NCBI GenBank assembly: GCA_002633005.1
Contig: NMRA01000038.1
Coordinates: 1,184,883-1,244,882, forward strand
Length of the DNA stretch: 60,000 nt
Direction of reading: 5' to 3'
From: Phoronis australis
Lineage: Eukaryota > Phoronida > Phoronidae
Part shown: positions 24,390 to 37,000 of the stretch, in pieces
Layout of the letters: each line of letters opens with the position of its first letter
Position numbering within the stretch: position 1 is the stretch's first letter
Made by a program: the position numbers and the translations under genes
Notes under the pieces: model-generated
What the model was told of the DNA's origin: nothing
Database searches by the model: none
The model's input: only the letters and a program-made list of their open reading frames with translations

Positions 24390-24456
24390 AGACGCCGAGT
24401 TTCGAACCCTGGTAGCCTGAGTGAGAACTCACAGTCCTAACCACTAGAGATGAGAC
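24390..24456 (-). pseudogene. tRNA-Glu-like pseudogene or tRNA-derived SINE head
   Basis: The minus strand has an A-box-like TAGTGGTTAGGA and a B-box-like GGTTCGAAACTC at normal spacing. It aligns along its length with tRNA-Glu, placing CTC at the anticodon. The acceptor stem does not pair and the anticodon stem is poor, so it is not a working tRNA. Confidence 0.6.
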
Positions 24457-24770
24457 ACTTCTAACAAATTAGCAATTTTGAGGATTATATACGATTCTGG
24501 TATACACGGGAGTCACTTGTAATAACATGCACATGAAAAGATTTTATTCGTTAAGTATACAAGTGTACATTTCAAAGCTTAAATAATCGGACTCCTAAGT
24601 ATGTATTCTCATTAGTAGCAACAGACACATCGTATGTATACCTCGTTGCCCAATGAAAAGTTGTAAGTTATAAGACTTGTCAGCTGAGTCATGCGCGAGC
24701 CATGCCAGTTTGCTTCCGCCATGAACATTTTACATTTTACGCAAATATGTAATCAATATTATTATTATTC

Positions 24771-24946
24771 CAGTCTATACTATTTTTAAAGTTCTACAAA
24801 TTTGCCATATATACCATTCTATACTATTATTAATTTTTTTTCACAAATTTCCTGTCTATACCATTATTCTACTCTTCTAGTGGCAAAAATGTCTGGTTTA
24901 TACTATTATTACAAATCTTGAAAATTTCCGGTCTATACTATTGTTA
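24771..24946 (+). repeat. Short tandem array, about 36-45 bp units
   Basis: Five degenerate units each begin with GTCTATACTATTATT or a close variant, near 24771, 24816, 24851, 24893 and 24929, often followed by ACAAATTT. Confidence 0.7.
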
Positions 24947-25557
24947 CTGTCTCTACAGCTATTCGGAACTCAATAGTAGTTTGGCCAAGCAATCGCAGAG
25001 ATGTGGAATTAGCCTGCAAGTTCTACTTTAATGAGACAAATATAAAGCAATGGAGGTCAAGAATGAAGTAGTGCGTCTTGGAGGGTTAGTTTGAGTCCCC
25101 ATGACATTATGACTATGGGGTATTTCAGTCACTTTCAAGAGCATGGTGTTGGTTGCTTTGGCCGCACAACTACTTCAGTGAACAAAATTGTTTTTTACTC
25201 TATAACATGGTTTATTATGGTGTGTTAGAAGATCTGTCACGTTTTGTGATTTTATTGGTGCACACCAACAAAATGGCTGCCTTTGAATAGTAATTGGATA
25301 GCTGCTCTTTGTTGAATTATGGGAGTGTATTGTGCGTCAGCCCACACTGCTGATAATGTAAAATGTATAACTGCAAGTGTCTCACAAATTACTGTATAGC
25401 TGTGTTTGTGTAGACTAAACGTATGTATTTTTGCCACTGTCAATAAAAATTTAGCCTTATCAAATGAAGTTCTAAATTTTAGTTGTGAATGATTTTTAAA
25501 TTCTTTTGCAAAGCAATTTTTTATTCTCGACATGGGTTAACAAAGTTCTTATAAGAA

Positions 25558-25631
25558 ACTAATGACAGCGTGTTGCCAACTGTATTGTTCAGTAACTAAT
25601 GGCAGCGTGTTGTGAACTGTATTGTTCAGTA
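25558..25631 (+). repeat. Two tandem 37-bp units
   Basis: The units at 25558-25594 and 25595-25631 start ACTAATG(A/G)CAGCGTGTTG and end AACTGTATTGTTCAGTA. They differ at three positions and so arose by a fairly recent duplication. Confidence 0.9.
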
Positions 25632-25947
25632 AACATCGGGTTTAATTAGATCTCTTGATCTGTTAATTTAATAAAAGTTAAGTATAGCCTAGTAATGAGA
25701 TTGATTATTGCTGCGCCAGGACCTATTTATTGCTATTGGTGTTTACAGAATACAAGTCGTTAAGTTTGTAAGAGTGCCATCTATTTTGATTACCGCTCTA
25801 CGTGTCTTTGCAAAAAGTTGACTAAGTAATTTTCTCAAGAGGCAGGGATGATCGAAATAAGTGGAGTGGCCATTGTACCAAATGAACAGAAAGTTAAAAG
25901 AATCGTCTGTTACTACTGTGTGAAATAATGTCTCATCCACACACAGC

Positions 25948-26239
25948 CTACCCTAGGACAACTTGCGCTAGTGCAACTTACCCCACTTTTAAGTAGAGCG
26001 TCCACGCACACATATCCAATAACTAGGGTACGACAAAGATGTCACTCTGTGCATGACAATGTACTGCTAATGCGAAAATGGCATGCAAAAGAAAACTCAT
26101 CTGTATGTAACCGCAGCAGATAATTTCTTTTGCCTCGCACAAGTTTTGTAGCCACACAGTGATGCAAGTTACCCTAGAACAAATTACCTTACCTTGATAA
26201 AGTTGAGTAAGTTGCCACAAGTGGGGTAAGTTGCACTAG
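25948..26239. mobile_element. MITE family N, copy 2
   Basis: A perfect 21-bp inverted pair lies at 25968-25988 and 26219-26239; its inner part is GTGCAACTTACCCCACTT. The outer left sequence TACCCTAGGACAACTTGC matches the copy at 1171-1435. Confidence 0.7.
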
Positions 26240-26710
26240 TTACTTTTCGAAATAATTGTTGCTTTGCCATCAAGTATGTTTTTTGTTTGATCGCACTCTA
26301 CAGGTCGTAATTTTCATCCGATCCTCACAAAATTTACTCACAACTTGTACTTCTAGAAGTGCAGGGACCCTATTGCTTTTCGTCATAAACTGATCCAAGA
26401 TGGCGGATGTGGTGGCCGTTTTGTTATCAATTCCAGATTCAAATGCTCATTGACGCCGTAATTTTTGACGTACACGGCTGAAAGTCAGTAGCAATATTGT
26501 ACAATATATGTGCTACAGATGCTGGAAATTGTTCACTTCCGGTCAAAGATGGCGGAAATGTCTGCAATTGCACGTGTGCACCTCGATTTCGGGCAAAAAA
26601 CATTTTCTCCTGTAGACGGCGCATTGTTTAACCAGTTGGCAAATGGCGCATTTTGACCCATTTTCAGTCGTGCTGGGATGCCATTTTAAACGGGGAAAAA
26701 TGACATGAAC

Positions 26711-27060
26711 TTTTGCATGTGGATTCTCTAAGGTATATTCTTTCAAGTGACCTTAACAATTTTTTCTCAGGCTTACCGTTTTCGAGTTATTTGACTTTGA
26801 ATTTCAAAAATCGCAAAATTTCAATTTTTTTCGAAAAATTTACAGAATTTTGCGAAACTAACCAGTTAGATGGAGTTTTAAACGGGCTTTCAAAAGATAT
26901 TTTCCATTTTTCGCTAGGATGTCTATTTTTCAACTTATTTGAGATTTTCTAATGGCGCTGTTCCTTTGTTGAATGCTCTTGCCGCATTGATATTGGTTTA
27001 GCTTCTATTGAACAAGACTGTAGCCTAATTCTTACTGTTAGTCATATGAATGTTATCGCG
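26711..27060 (+). repeat. Interspersed repeat J, copy 1
   Basis: It matches 57761-58105 in the same orientation. Shared phrases include TTTTGCATGTGGATT, AACAATTTTTTCTCAG, GGCGCTGTTCCTTTGTTGA / AACGCTGTTCCTTTGTTGA, and AAGACTGTAGCCTA. It lies about 230 bp upstream of the first CMIP exon. Class unknown. Confidence 0.7.
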
Positions 27061-27288
27061 TTGCACAATGTACGCCAATTCTGTTGTATCTGGCATGATT
27101 GACACAGGGTCACTTTTACGCTAAGACTACCTCATGTAAACCTCAAATTTCCACACAGAATGGCGACAGTGGGCTTAGAAAAAGGAAATTCTATTGGTAG
27201 ATACTGGTAAAGATTTTCTGGCAGCATAGTTTATTGTAACACTACAATGTAAATGGGCAATACAATTTTCTATTATTTAATGTTACAG

Positions 27289-27417
27289 ACGACAGGATTC
27301 ATGGAGCAGACCGTACCATACAGCATAGTGGAAGACATAAACATCGTGTCCCGGTGGGACGCGGGGCAGAAGTTCTGTATGAGGGTTACAATACCAGACG
27401 GCTCGCTTCTAATACAG
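27289..27417 (+). CDS. CMIP: CMIP internal exon 1 of window (PH domain strands)
   Basis: This exon encodes 43 residues in phase 0. It begins TTGFMEQTVPYSIVED and ends with TIPDGSLLIQ. The upstream signal is TTAATGTTACAG and the donor is CAG|GTATGC. It matches the vertebrate CMIP segment that, from memory, reads TGYMENSVSYSAIED and later TIPGGTVLLQ, in the second half of the N-terminal pleckstrin-homology domain. CMIP is a cytosolic and nuclear adaptor with a PH domain and C-terminal leucine-rich repeats. In mammals it has been linked to c-Maf induction, to inhibition of Src-family kinase signalling, and to filamin A and RelA binding. The preceding exon, expected to end near the residues before TGYMEN, was not found in the upstream 27 kb. 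The start codon must lie further upstream or in a diverged exon I missed. Confidence 0.95.
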
Positions 27418-28493
27418 GTATGCATGTTCATGAGTCACATAAGATCGTGTTAAGTTTTCAAAACCTTTTGTCATTACTGTGAGTGTGCCTTGTACAAGGT
27501 ATGTCGTGACTGTCAAGCCTGCCCTCAGCCTATAAAAACGGGTAAGTATGTCTTTGCTGCATGGGTGTCTAATAATGAAAAGATTTCTTTGTGTAAATGA
27601 CTGAAGATCACAGATCAATGACAACTGATGTCTTAGTTGGGAACAATAATTCTTTATCAGCAAAAATTTGCATCTTCATAAACTCTGGATTACCAGCTGC
27701 CAATTAAGTCTTCTATGCTGTACCAAATTTAACTGAATTTCAGTCTCTCAGCTAATGAACTTATTTAAATGCACCCATTTAGTACGAAAAGTGTACCAAT
27801 GACCGAAGTATGAAGACATCTGGGATAAATGTCTAAATGTAGTTCCTTCTTGTGATTGGTGATAAAAAGTACACGTTTTGTCTGTCACATTCAATTCTGA
27901 CGTCAACTTAGTGTTACTTATTGACTTGCGTAAGCTCACTGTGTGTTTTAACACACCATGCCCCGAGTTGCCCTTTTTCTCTAGCATATTGTGCCCTGAG
28001 TTGCCCTTTCTGAGGAGTACATTCACATCAGACTTGTACGTTATGACATATGCATCTTAATATTCGTGACAGGCCCGAAGGCATGAAAGGAAAAACTGCA
28101 CCCAACTAATCTCAGCCTTGACCTGCAACTTGCCTGTTAAGAGGTTAACCAAATGTCACCTGCACTGCCACCTGTAGCACTTTGGCATCAAGTTGCAAAA
28201 TAAGGTCTCGTTTAGCCACTCTTAGCATTGTACACGAGTCTTAGCTCTCAGATGGGTGACTTTTGTGTATAAAAAAGTTAGTGGAATAATAACTGATGTG
28301 AAAAAATATTTTCAGGATAGCCAGGAATCTGTAATTTTGGTAAAGGTAATCTCAGAAAGTGTCACTTTCCCCTTTAAAAGTAGACTATTATAGATTCATA
28401 AATTGTTATGTATCCCATCAAACAAGCCTCACACATCCTCAAGTGATGAAGATTTTGATCTAAGCCATACAGCCATGGGGAAATGTCCGCTAC

Positions 28494-29115
28494 AACCCCC
28501 GCTCGCTGGTCCCCTATGTGCCTAGCCAGCACGCAGGTATCATGCATTGGCACGCACTTTAGCATTGGTTGATGTAACCTCAGCAGTCATTGGTTAGCTT
28601 TACAACACTGTGAAAAAATGGCAGACTGTGAACGATTTTTAGCCATGCCATGCAAGAAGCGTCGCAGCAACTATTTTGTTTCGATGCTTAATAGGCACGT
28701 GCTTGAAGCACATGCATGTACAATAAACGCATATCTGGCCGATTTGACCGGTGTGCTATTCATACTGTATGAATACAGGACAGTATCGTAAACAAAAGTC
28801 ATCAACAGTAGAAAGATGCATTCCGAAAAGGCGCAAACACAATTTATAGGATTCACATTTCCTGAACATAAATTTTAAGCACCGATTTGTCTATACAACA
28901 CACCTCATTTACACTTCAGTCCATCTGTCATGCCAGCGTAGACTATAGAGTATCTGTGATGCCAGTTTGTTTGCGTAAAGCGCTACCTGTTGAGAATTCG
29001 ACTTGCCAATCAGAAACACCGGTATAAAAAATTTCCCAAGGAAAATTAAGTGATACCTGCGTGCTGGCTACTGACCATCTATCGCCACGCAGGGAACCAG
29101 CGAGCAACCCCCAGA
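28494..29115. mobile_element. Element K, about 620 bp with inverted ends
   Basis: The left arm CGCTCGCTGGTCCCC...TAGCCAGCACGCAGGTATCA (to about 28546) is inverted at 29054-29115 as TGATACCTGCGTGCTGGCTA, then CAGGGAACCAGCGAGCAACC. The arms are about 55-60 bp with a small insertion in one. There is no transposase, so it is non-autonomous. Target-site duplication not determined. Confidence 0.65.
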
Positions 29116-29594
29116 AACATCATGTGGAGGCATTACTTCTTGTTTAATCGTTCCTGTAAATGGAATGGGTAAATACAGGTGGCGTATTGCCAAAAGCACA
29201 GAAATATATGAAAAAAATGCAGCAACACATTGCACAACTGCATCAGTATGAAAACATCGTCGCATGTGTCAAAAGGCATGTCCATCTGATGCCGTGGCAG
29301 GATGCAGGACAAAACTTCAAAAAAACTGGGTCAGTTCTTCCAAAACCGAGGCAGTTGACCACATCTTGTGAACTTTGAAGCAGAAAATATTGACTTTTGT
29401 TTGTGTAGGCAAGTATCTGCCCTCAAAAACAGCTACAATATCGCGTTATTTCAGGCGTTTTGTTAACCCTGATTCTTCCAACTTTCTGTTTCGAGTGCGT
29501 CATCTGTTCAGACAGTGACCTCAGACTGATTTCTCAGTTGCCAGTACACATTAGTGATCATCTCTAAGGCCAAGCAGATAGAAAGGATAGCTAC

Positions 29595-32275
29595 GGTGTT
29601 TTTTCTATTAATTCTAGTGTACGAACTATTTTTCCCTTGAGAGCTTCGTGTACGAATTAATAGAGATATGTGTGGCGACGTAAAGGACAGTGTGCCTCAC
29701 AGGGTTAATTTGCTACCTACATTACTTGGTATCTGCATATGATCTTGAAATAATAAAAAGTGCTAGCCAGGTTTTGTTTTTCGCTTATAGTCCATCAAGT
29801 TGGGGTTAGCAGATTTTACCAATGTCGCTGGCAGTTCTTGTTGTGTGCCCTGGTGCTTAATTGAAATTTCTCAAAACTTAGCTTAGAAGAGCAGTAGGCG
29901 CGTACCGTATTTCCTAAAAAATCAAAGGTGTTATAGACGAATATTATACGTGAATATTTGCGGTAATATGAAACTAAATAACTGCAATAGTAAGAAATGC
30001 CATTACGATACAATTACTTGGGGCAAACTGCTCTGCCTAGGCCTGTCTGTGTAAATATAGTTTCCACCTACCTGTATAGACACCAGGAATAATTTTGATT
30101 ATACACTTGCCAGCTTCAGCTGGAACAAAATTCTTCCCGTAGACTTGAGCCGGAAAAGTCTATGTGGTTGACTGACAACCCAGGGAATGAAAATTGGTGC
30201 TAGTGGGAGGCGGTTGTTCGGAGAGAAGAATGAAAAAGATCGCTAGAAGGTGGCTACGGGCCTGGAACATTGAGCCTAGAGCCATGCGGTTCTGAGGAAC
30301 ATTGGGCCCAAGGAATATAGCAAGGCAACGGGTCTTTTTTAACCCCAGGGGGTCTAGGTTCATTGTCAAGTAAACACCTGGGGCGCTGAAACGTATCTGG
30401 TAAGAGCCGAGCAGGTATACTCTCTCAGTTAGGACTGTCGCTATTCTCGTTTGACATGTGACTTTGAAGTGGCGCCCGTGTAAGATCCCACACTCGAATC
30501 GCTGGAGTGCATGTTACATTTGCAGCAACATATGTGAGTGACAGACGACTCCTATATACGCGCATGCTCAGCCCCAGAAAGTATAGTAGGACTGGAGAAT
30601 TTGTTTGCTGTCTTGCCATAAAGAAGAGACGCATTTCCCAAGCAGGTCACGGTCTGTGGGGACATTGGGCGCAAACAGCAGGATTGTCCAGTGCCGCAGT
30701 GAGATGATATTGTTGGGTATTGTAATAGGCTAATCAGGCCATCTTGTATGAAACATAAATGTTTTTCATCTCAAATTCGGTAAGTTGGTCACTAGTGAAT
30801 GAAACGTCGCGGTGACGTTTTTAATTTATCTCATATTTATGCCGTGGTCAGAATTTTTTGCCGGTTTATTAAAAAATTTGCAAATGTAGCCGAAAACACC
30901 AGCCAATGAAACGCATCAAAGTGGTTCAGAATTATTCCAAAGACGTTATCCCATGTTCAAGCAACATGTTTACAACTCAAGGAAGAGGGCTGAGTGTTCA
31001 ACTTGATTTAGAAATAACCAAATAACGGCCGGATTTGCACAAGTGCCAAGTATCTACTTGCCGCCAAAAGCTAGCCTAGGCTCACCTACTTGGGAATTTA
31101 CAGGTCGCGTGTTGTGACTTGATACGAAGTGACCAGTCTCGGCTCTCATTTCCAAATGTCAGGTCGGCTAGCGATTGCCCGAATAATTGGTAATTTGTTT
31201 ACAAGTCATTTTTACCTACAAAGATACGTGTACGAACTATTTTTCGCTCGACCACCTTCTGTACGAATTATTTTTGTCGTAGGAGCCCCTCTGGGTTCTT
31301 TAGACTCATCCCGAGTCAAAAGTCATAAAATATTAAGCAAATACTTGCTGTTGAGTAATGCACTTGTAGTAACTTTTGATTGACGACTGGGTCATGTCCG
31401 CTTACCTCCGATTCTCATCTTCATTACGTAGTGTGTTTCATGCAATGGCAACTGAAGTTAATCGTGTCGGATGTTCGAGATAAGACAGCCACACTAAACC
31501 TTACGTTGACAATTAATTGGGTTACGGAGTACAGAACATAAACATTCCCAACCATAAAAAACACCTGAATTAGTTTTTCAAACATTTATTTTTTCAAACA
31601 ACTCATTACTTGCTCTCTGAACTCAGAACTTTACAGCTAATACGCACATAGTTCTACTCATGTCACGGGACCACTGTGACCATAATTTTAATCCTTATGA
31701 TGTAACCTTAGCAACACGTGAAGATTGCACGTTCGCACTTCACCACGTGAGAATAGTTGCAATCAAAGTAGAGCAATGTGTAGTCATTTGTCGCACTACA
31801 GTCACCGGAATCAGTTGTAACAAGACTACAGCACGGTACTGTTACTCCGCACTTTTGAAAATTTTTTCGTGCATTACTAATGTGAGGGTAACAACCTTGT
31901 TGGGAAAATCAGCTGTTATGACATTTTTACCGCTATTTGGCAACACACTGGAAAATCTTAGCGCAATTTCCACATTTTCTGTCGCCAAAAATGGCGATCT
32001 GACAAACAACTCTTCGAGCTCTATGGTAGCGTAGTAAAGCAAATAACAGATTCCGATCACCTGAGTAGAATTGGCGCTTATTGAGTCGTGTTCTTTTATA
32101 AGAATGAAAATTGCCATTTTACCGATCCAAAAAGCTTGTACAAATTATTTTTTCAAACGCAAATATGTGTACGAACTATTTTTCCCTCGAACTGTACGAA
32201 CTATTGGAGACAAACGGCATGTTTCAAGGGTCCTGTACAAACTAATAAAGTTTACGAATTAATAGAAAAAACACC
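29595..32275. mobile_element. Element L, 2.68 kb with perfect 20-bp terminal inverted repeats
   Basis: GGTGTTTTTTCTATTAATTC at 29595-29614 is perfectly inverted at 32256-32275. The flanks are CTAC on both sides (29591-29594 and 32276-32279), a possible 4-bp target-site duplication. Subterminal motifs of the type GTGTACGAACTATTTTT occur near 29617, 31226 and 32168, all in the same orientation, with further GTACGAAYTA variants near both ends. The largest frames inside (124 codons at 31660-32034 plus, 91 codons at 31842-32117 minus) overlap and resemble no transposase I know. It is probably a non-autonomous or decayed DNA transposon; the superfamily is not assigned. Confidence 0.75.
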
Positions 32276-32557
32276 CTACTAGCTGCGCTGTCTTCTTCAA
32301 GTGAACCATATCTGAGCTGACAGCTCACACCAAGGTGTCACAACTGAATGAACTAGCCAGCTATGTTTCACTCCAGGCGCATAGCTCTCTATCTGCACTG
32401 GCCCTTAACCCACCTGCCAACCATTCTGGCTGAAGTTCAGTGTTTTAATTTGTTTTTTCCTAACTATCCTTTGAAAGTGTTAAGGAAACAGCGATACCAG
32501 CCTTCTGGCTATGAAGTTTGGCAACTGCAATTTTCAGCTCTGACTATTAACATTCAG

Positions 32558-34080
32558 ATACCGTATTCGCCGTAATAACCGCCCATGCCCCTATAAGCGC
32601 CCCCCACGCATTTTCAGACTTTGATAAAATAAGCGCCCAGTCCATGAACGTGTACGTGCGAAAAATGCCTTACCTACAGTCCTCAAATTCTACAGTAACG
32701 TCTTCAATTTATCAATAATATCAGACAGTCCTGAAAAAAATCATTGTGCGCAGAATTTGTAGACCACGAGCCTCGCCGCTATGTCAGTATTTAGCCGTGA
32801 CTAGGCCTATACACTTCAAACTTCTGCCATGCCTTAGAACAAACACAAATGTTTTGCTGATCATGTGAGGACCAATGGTCTGGCCTTTCAGAACAGACGT
32901 AATGGATTTGTCTACGGGATTGCTTTGTAGATATTTCCCGCTTTAACAGGAATCCAAATTTCTTTGTACACGTGAAAACCGCGAATCGAAGACTAATAAA
33001 AAGCTTGGCCAGTGTTAAAAGCACGTGGCCAGGAAGCGCGCGCTACATACATGAACCTGTCATCAAAGACATTAGTCGGGAACTATCCATTCATGAAACG
33101 GGTAGCATAGCATCGGCAAGAAATGAATATTGGCACTAATTTCTGACAGTTTCTAATACTATAAAAATGCGTTATTTTTAAGATGGTTGTTTGATTAACC
33201 ATAATTGGTGTGTTTTTAAGCCAAATATGCGATAAAATGACCACTGACAGTGAATTCTTACACACCCTTACACCAAAAAATAACTGTCAGATAGTTACGT
33301 ACGCATCCAGCCACATGGCGACTAATATGGGCATTACCGAGACAAATGTCGAACGTTTTTAGCTCATGGGACTGGCAAGTGCTGAATGAGACATGCTCTG
33401 GTTTAGGCCTACTGCTTGTGCAAATTTCTTTAGATACAATGCACATCTAGCTCGTTAGATTGCGTGGCTCTGGCCAAAAGACGGTCTCTGCTCCGGCAAA
33501 TGAACTCTGGTGGCACGCACGCGCTCGCTTACTCACAAACGCAGACGAACTTCAAAACAAACGTCACGTGACAACAATGTGTGTTCGTCCAGACATTTTT
33601 CTCATGTTGTCGATCATACATGTAGATGGCACGATGTAGCACAGATTTGTACTTAAACCTGCCGTTAATCCCGACTCCACGAGAACTTTAAAATCTTAGG
33701 GACGCTACTTGGAAAAGTTAAGGAGGATTTCAGTTAATTTGCTTGAGTCGAAACTGTATTTTTATTCAAGCATTCAAGTCGCCATATTGACGATTGCGAG
33801 GCAATCAGTCGGCGAGTTTTCGCCCTGGGATTTCTGCACAATTTTCTGTAAAATGATCGTAATTTAGCAGCAAATTTTGATAGCAATGCACCACAGTTTT
33901 GTAGAAAGTCTTTCATAGATTACAGATACGTCACTGAGCGTAAATATGATGAATCTTTAGTTAGCTTCCGATTTCACCCGTTTCGGAGACCAGGTTTCAA
34001 CCACCTTGGGTTATAATAAGCGCCCCCCTGAAACGAACTTTTCTAAGCGCCCTGGGCGGTTATTACGGCGAATACGGTAT
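32558..34080. mobile_element. Element G, 1.52 kb with perfect 28-bp terminal inverted repeats
   Basis: The first 28 bases (starting ATACCGTATTCGCCGTAATA, then ACCGCCCA) are perfectly inverted at 34053-34080. Further in, both ends carry AAGCGCCC-type motifs. The flanks allow a TA target duplication because the repeat begins and ends with ATA/TAT. No transposase is visible in any frame, so the copy is non-autonomous. A fragment of the right end lies at 12964-13285. Confidence 0.8.
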
Positions 34081-37000
34081 GTGAATTTTATTAGAAAGCA
34101 GATGAGGCGCTTTCCCATTAGAGGCAAAACTTCTGCTTTTACCAAATTTTGGTAAGTGGGAAAAGTTAAATCCCCTATTTAAACTGCAAGTGAAACTTCG
34201 CTTAAAATAGTTGGATTTAAAAGCAAAGTTTCATACAGGAAACTAACACAATGAAAACTTTATTGCTTCTATAATGCGCCCTCTACAGGACGCAGGTGGG
34301 AGAAAATGGTGTGATGGTATGATTTTAGGAGTTAGTGGGACAGCCGGACAAGTTGCATGGTAGAGATGAGATTTGCGAGGTTCAGTAGGGATGAGACAAA
34401 GGTCTACTGGACAGGGGTGCACCCTTGACAAGGAAAATAAGCACATAAGAATTTGTGATTCATCAGTAAAGTTTCAACTTAAAAAATATTCGAGGTGGCA
34501 TTCGAAATGTTTCATGTCAAAGTGCTGTGGTGCTGATAACTTTTTTATCACGTCTTCATTGTGCTGATGTAGCTGGTATTGAAACAGCGTCAGCCCTGTC
34601 AGCCCCACAGATGGGAAAATTTTCGAGTAATTTATCTATCCCGTTATGAGTGCCAATCAACAGAAACACTAGAATGGATCGTATGCACCCTGCCACTATG
34701 CTTTGCCGAAACCTACCAAATGTAAGCGGATTGGTGCGTATGACAGTGTCAAAAATGTTGTGCATGTAATCCATTGCCATGGCTTTTCATTCTTTTGCCT
34801 GACGCCGATTTTACAAACTGTTAGTATCATTTAGGCATGAGGAGTTTTCTGCATATTCAGTATGACCTACTTTTGCATCCCCTCAACAGTCTTTCACTTT
34901 CAAGAATAGAAAACATGGAATGCTAAGTGTTTAGTCCCAAGAGAGATAGAATAAGTAATGTCTTGTAGGGTAATTCAACTGAAGTACTGGTGAAATCCAT
35001 CATTTATCTCGGATGATAATGACCGTCTAGATTCTTAAAGCATTTCCTTTGAAGTCTAGCGTGCCTGTTCTACTTGGTGGTTGTTGTGTTTCTGTTTTTC
35101 AGTTTTCCAGAGGGAATTATAATCTTCTAGTACCTACACTCACCCGAGATACGAGATGCACGCCATGTGTAAACATGTGTATGCGAGTAAACATTGTAAT
35201 ATACAAGTTCATGGGAAAACAAACTTATATGGGGAACTTGAAATTAACTAGGTGTCGCAAAAGTGATTGCAAGAGATCTTGCGTGCATTCAGGTTAGTCA
35301 TTTAGGTCCCCTTACTTATTGCATAAACTCCTTGCTGATGATCTGCTTTCTGCCATAGGAGAACTGCAATAAAACTACAACAAAATTGCTTTCCAGGCAT
35401 ACTAAGATGATCCTAGAGTTCTACATTGAATTTGCATAGTAACCGGCAAGTGCCGCCACTAGACGGTACACCACAAACACGTTCTTAATGATTTTGTTTG
35501 TTGCCATATTCTCCATCTCTCATTTCTATGTATTGATGCCCTAAGTGATTGTCCTGTTACTGACCACTAAGGCTCCGAGATGTCTTTGTGGATCGCACCG
35601 TAACTCTTTGCCCCATATTGGCATTGTTTTGACATTCTGTATGAAAATGCTGCTCAGTTAATGTTTGTGCGCCTTCAAAAAATCCTGAAAAGTCCATTTT
35701 TCCCAACCCTTGCCTTGGCAAAAAGGTCACAAACGTCGTATTTTAACTCGTAGGTCACAAAATGTGGACTGTTCAGTGTCAGACTCGCTGTGAAGACAAC
35801 TTGCTCTTAGCTTGGGATGCTCTCAGGACTCATTTCGGCATTGTTTTGCAGTTCTTGGCACTCTTATTCGGTGTTCTATTCGTGATGCTGTGTTGTGCCA
35901 GATGCTTCTTCACGGTTGAGTCGTCTTAGTAAGGGCTCCCATTTCATCATTTCCACATTAAAAAATTCATTGTTGTGACCACTGCATTGTAAGTCCAAGT
36001 CTACACACTCGGACCACTCATGCTTTGCACAGGTATCAAGCAGCTGAATTCCAGATAAAGCTGTTGTAAATGCTCATGTGAATTTTGAAACAAGTGTAGC
36101 AAGATTTTTAAATTCAATTTCGACATTAATGCATGTCTTCAGGCAAACGCTCTGGATCAGCTCTGGCTTCTACAGTTTTCAGTAATGGAGTGGCATCATT
36201 GAACTACAATTAACCCCATTTCATAAATACCCTAACACAAGAAAATTAAACCGGCACCATTTCCCTTTCCCACTCAAGTGCTGAGTGTGGAGGGATTCAG
36301 TTAATTATCCCTGTTTTACTGGCCATTAATTCCTCAGTGCTGTGCAGATTTGATAAAATGCTGCTGAGCCAGTCAGCAAAATTAGCTTGTAAGCTTCTCG
36401 TTTAGTCACTGCTACGGAGTGCTGATAGGAGGTCACTCGCTGCTCGGTACTCTTTTCTGTTGGTGCAATCTGTTGGTGCATTGCGAGAATATGAAGTGCA
36501 TGCCCATGTCTGTTTTCAGACCCCCCTGCTTCAGGATTGATGTGTTTGTTTCAAATCACTTACGTAATCAAAAGCTTCAACTCTGTTGTAAGGCAATCTG
36601 ACCAAGTTGAAATTTTCGGATTCAGATTTATTGAAACTGGCTGTTCAAGTAAACAATATTATCTAACTATGTGTAAATTAAAAAAATATTTCTCTCAATC
36701 TCCTTTTGGGTCTTGGCAAACTTCAAATTTAAAAACAAAAACTTAATAACACCAGACCTTGTTTTGCCAAGTTCAAAAGGGAAATATTAGATTACTTATA
36801 ATAACATTGAAAAGTTTAAAATTTTCATTCAGAATTGTAAACATCATTTGTTCAATAAAAGATATGTCGCTCTTAATCTTAACGTTCTTTTTGGGAGGTT
36901 TTATGAGTTTCCCTGGGGTGTTTTATGGGTCTCCGTGGTTGAATGTGGGTGTGCATTGGTTAGTGAATGACTATTATTGTGATGTTCTTTAATTTATTAT

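Noticed and set aside
24771-24946. CRISPR-like array of repeated units
   Set aside because: The units are adjacent and degenerate with no unique spacers, and the DNA is a eukaryotic nuclear genome; a short tandem repeat explains it.
29160-29378. 72-codon frame with two similar phrases (TGGVLPKAQ and TGSVLPKPR)
   Set aside because: The internal similarity is short, no domain is known to me, and splice context is lacking. Kept out of the gene list.
31660-32117. Overlapping 124-codon plus and 91-codon minus frames inside element L
   Set aside because: Neither resembles a transposase or other domain; overlapping frames on opposite strands are typical of chance.
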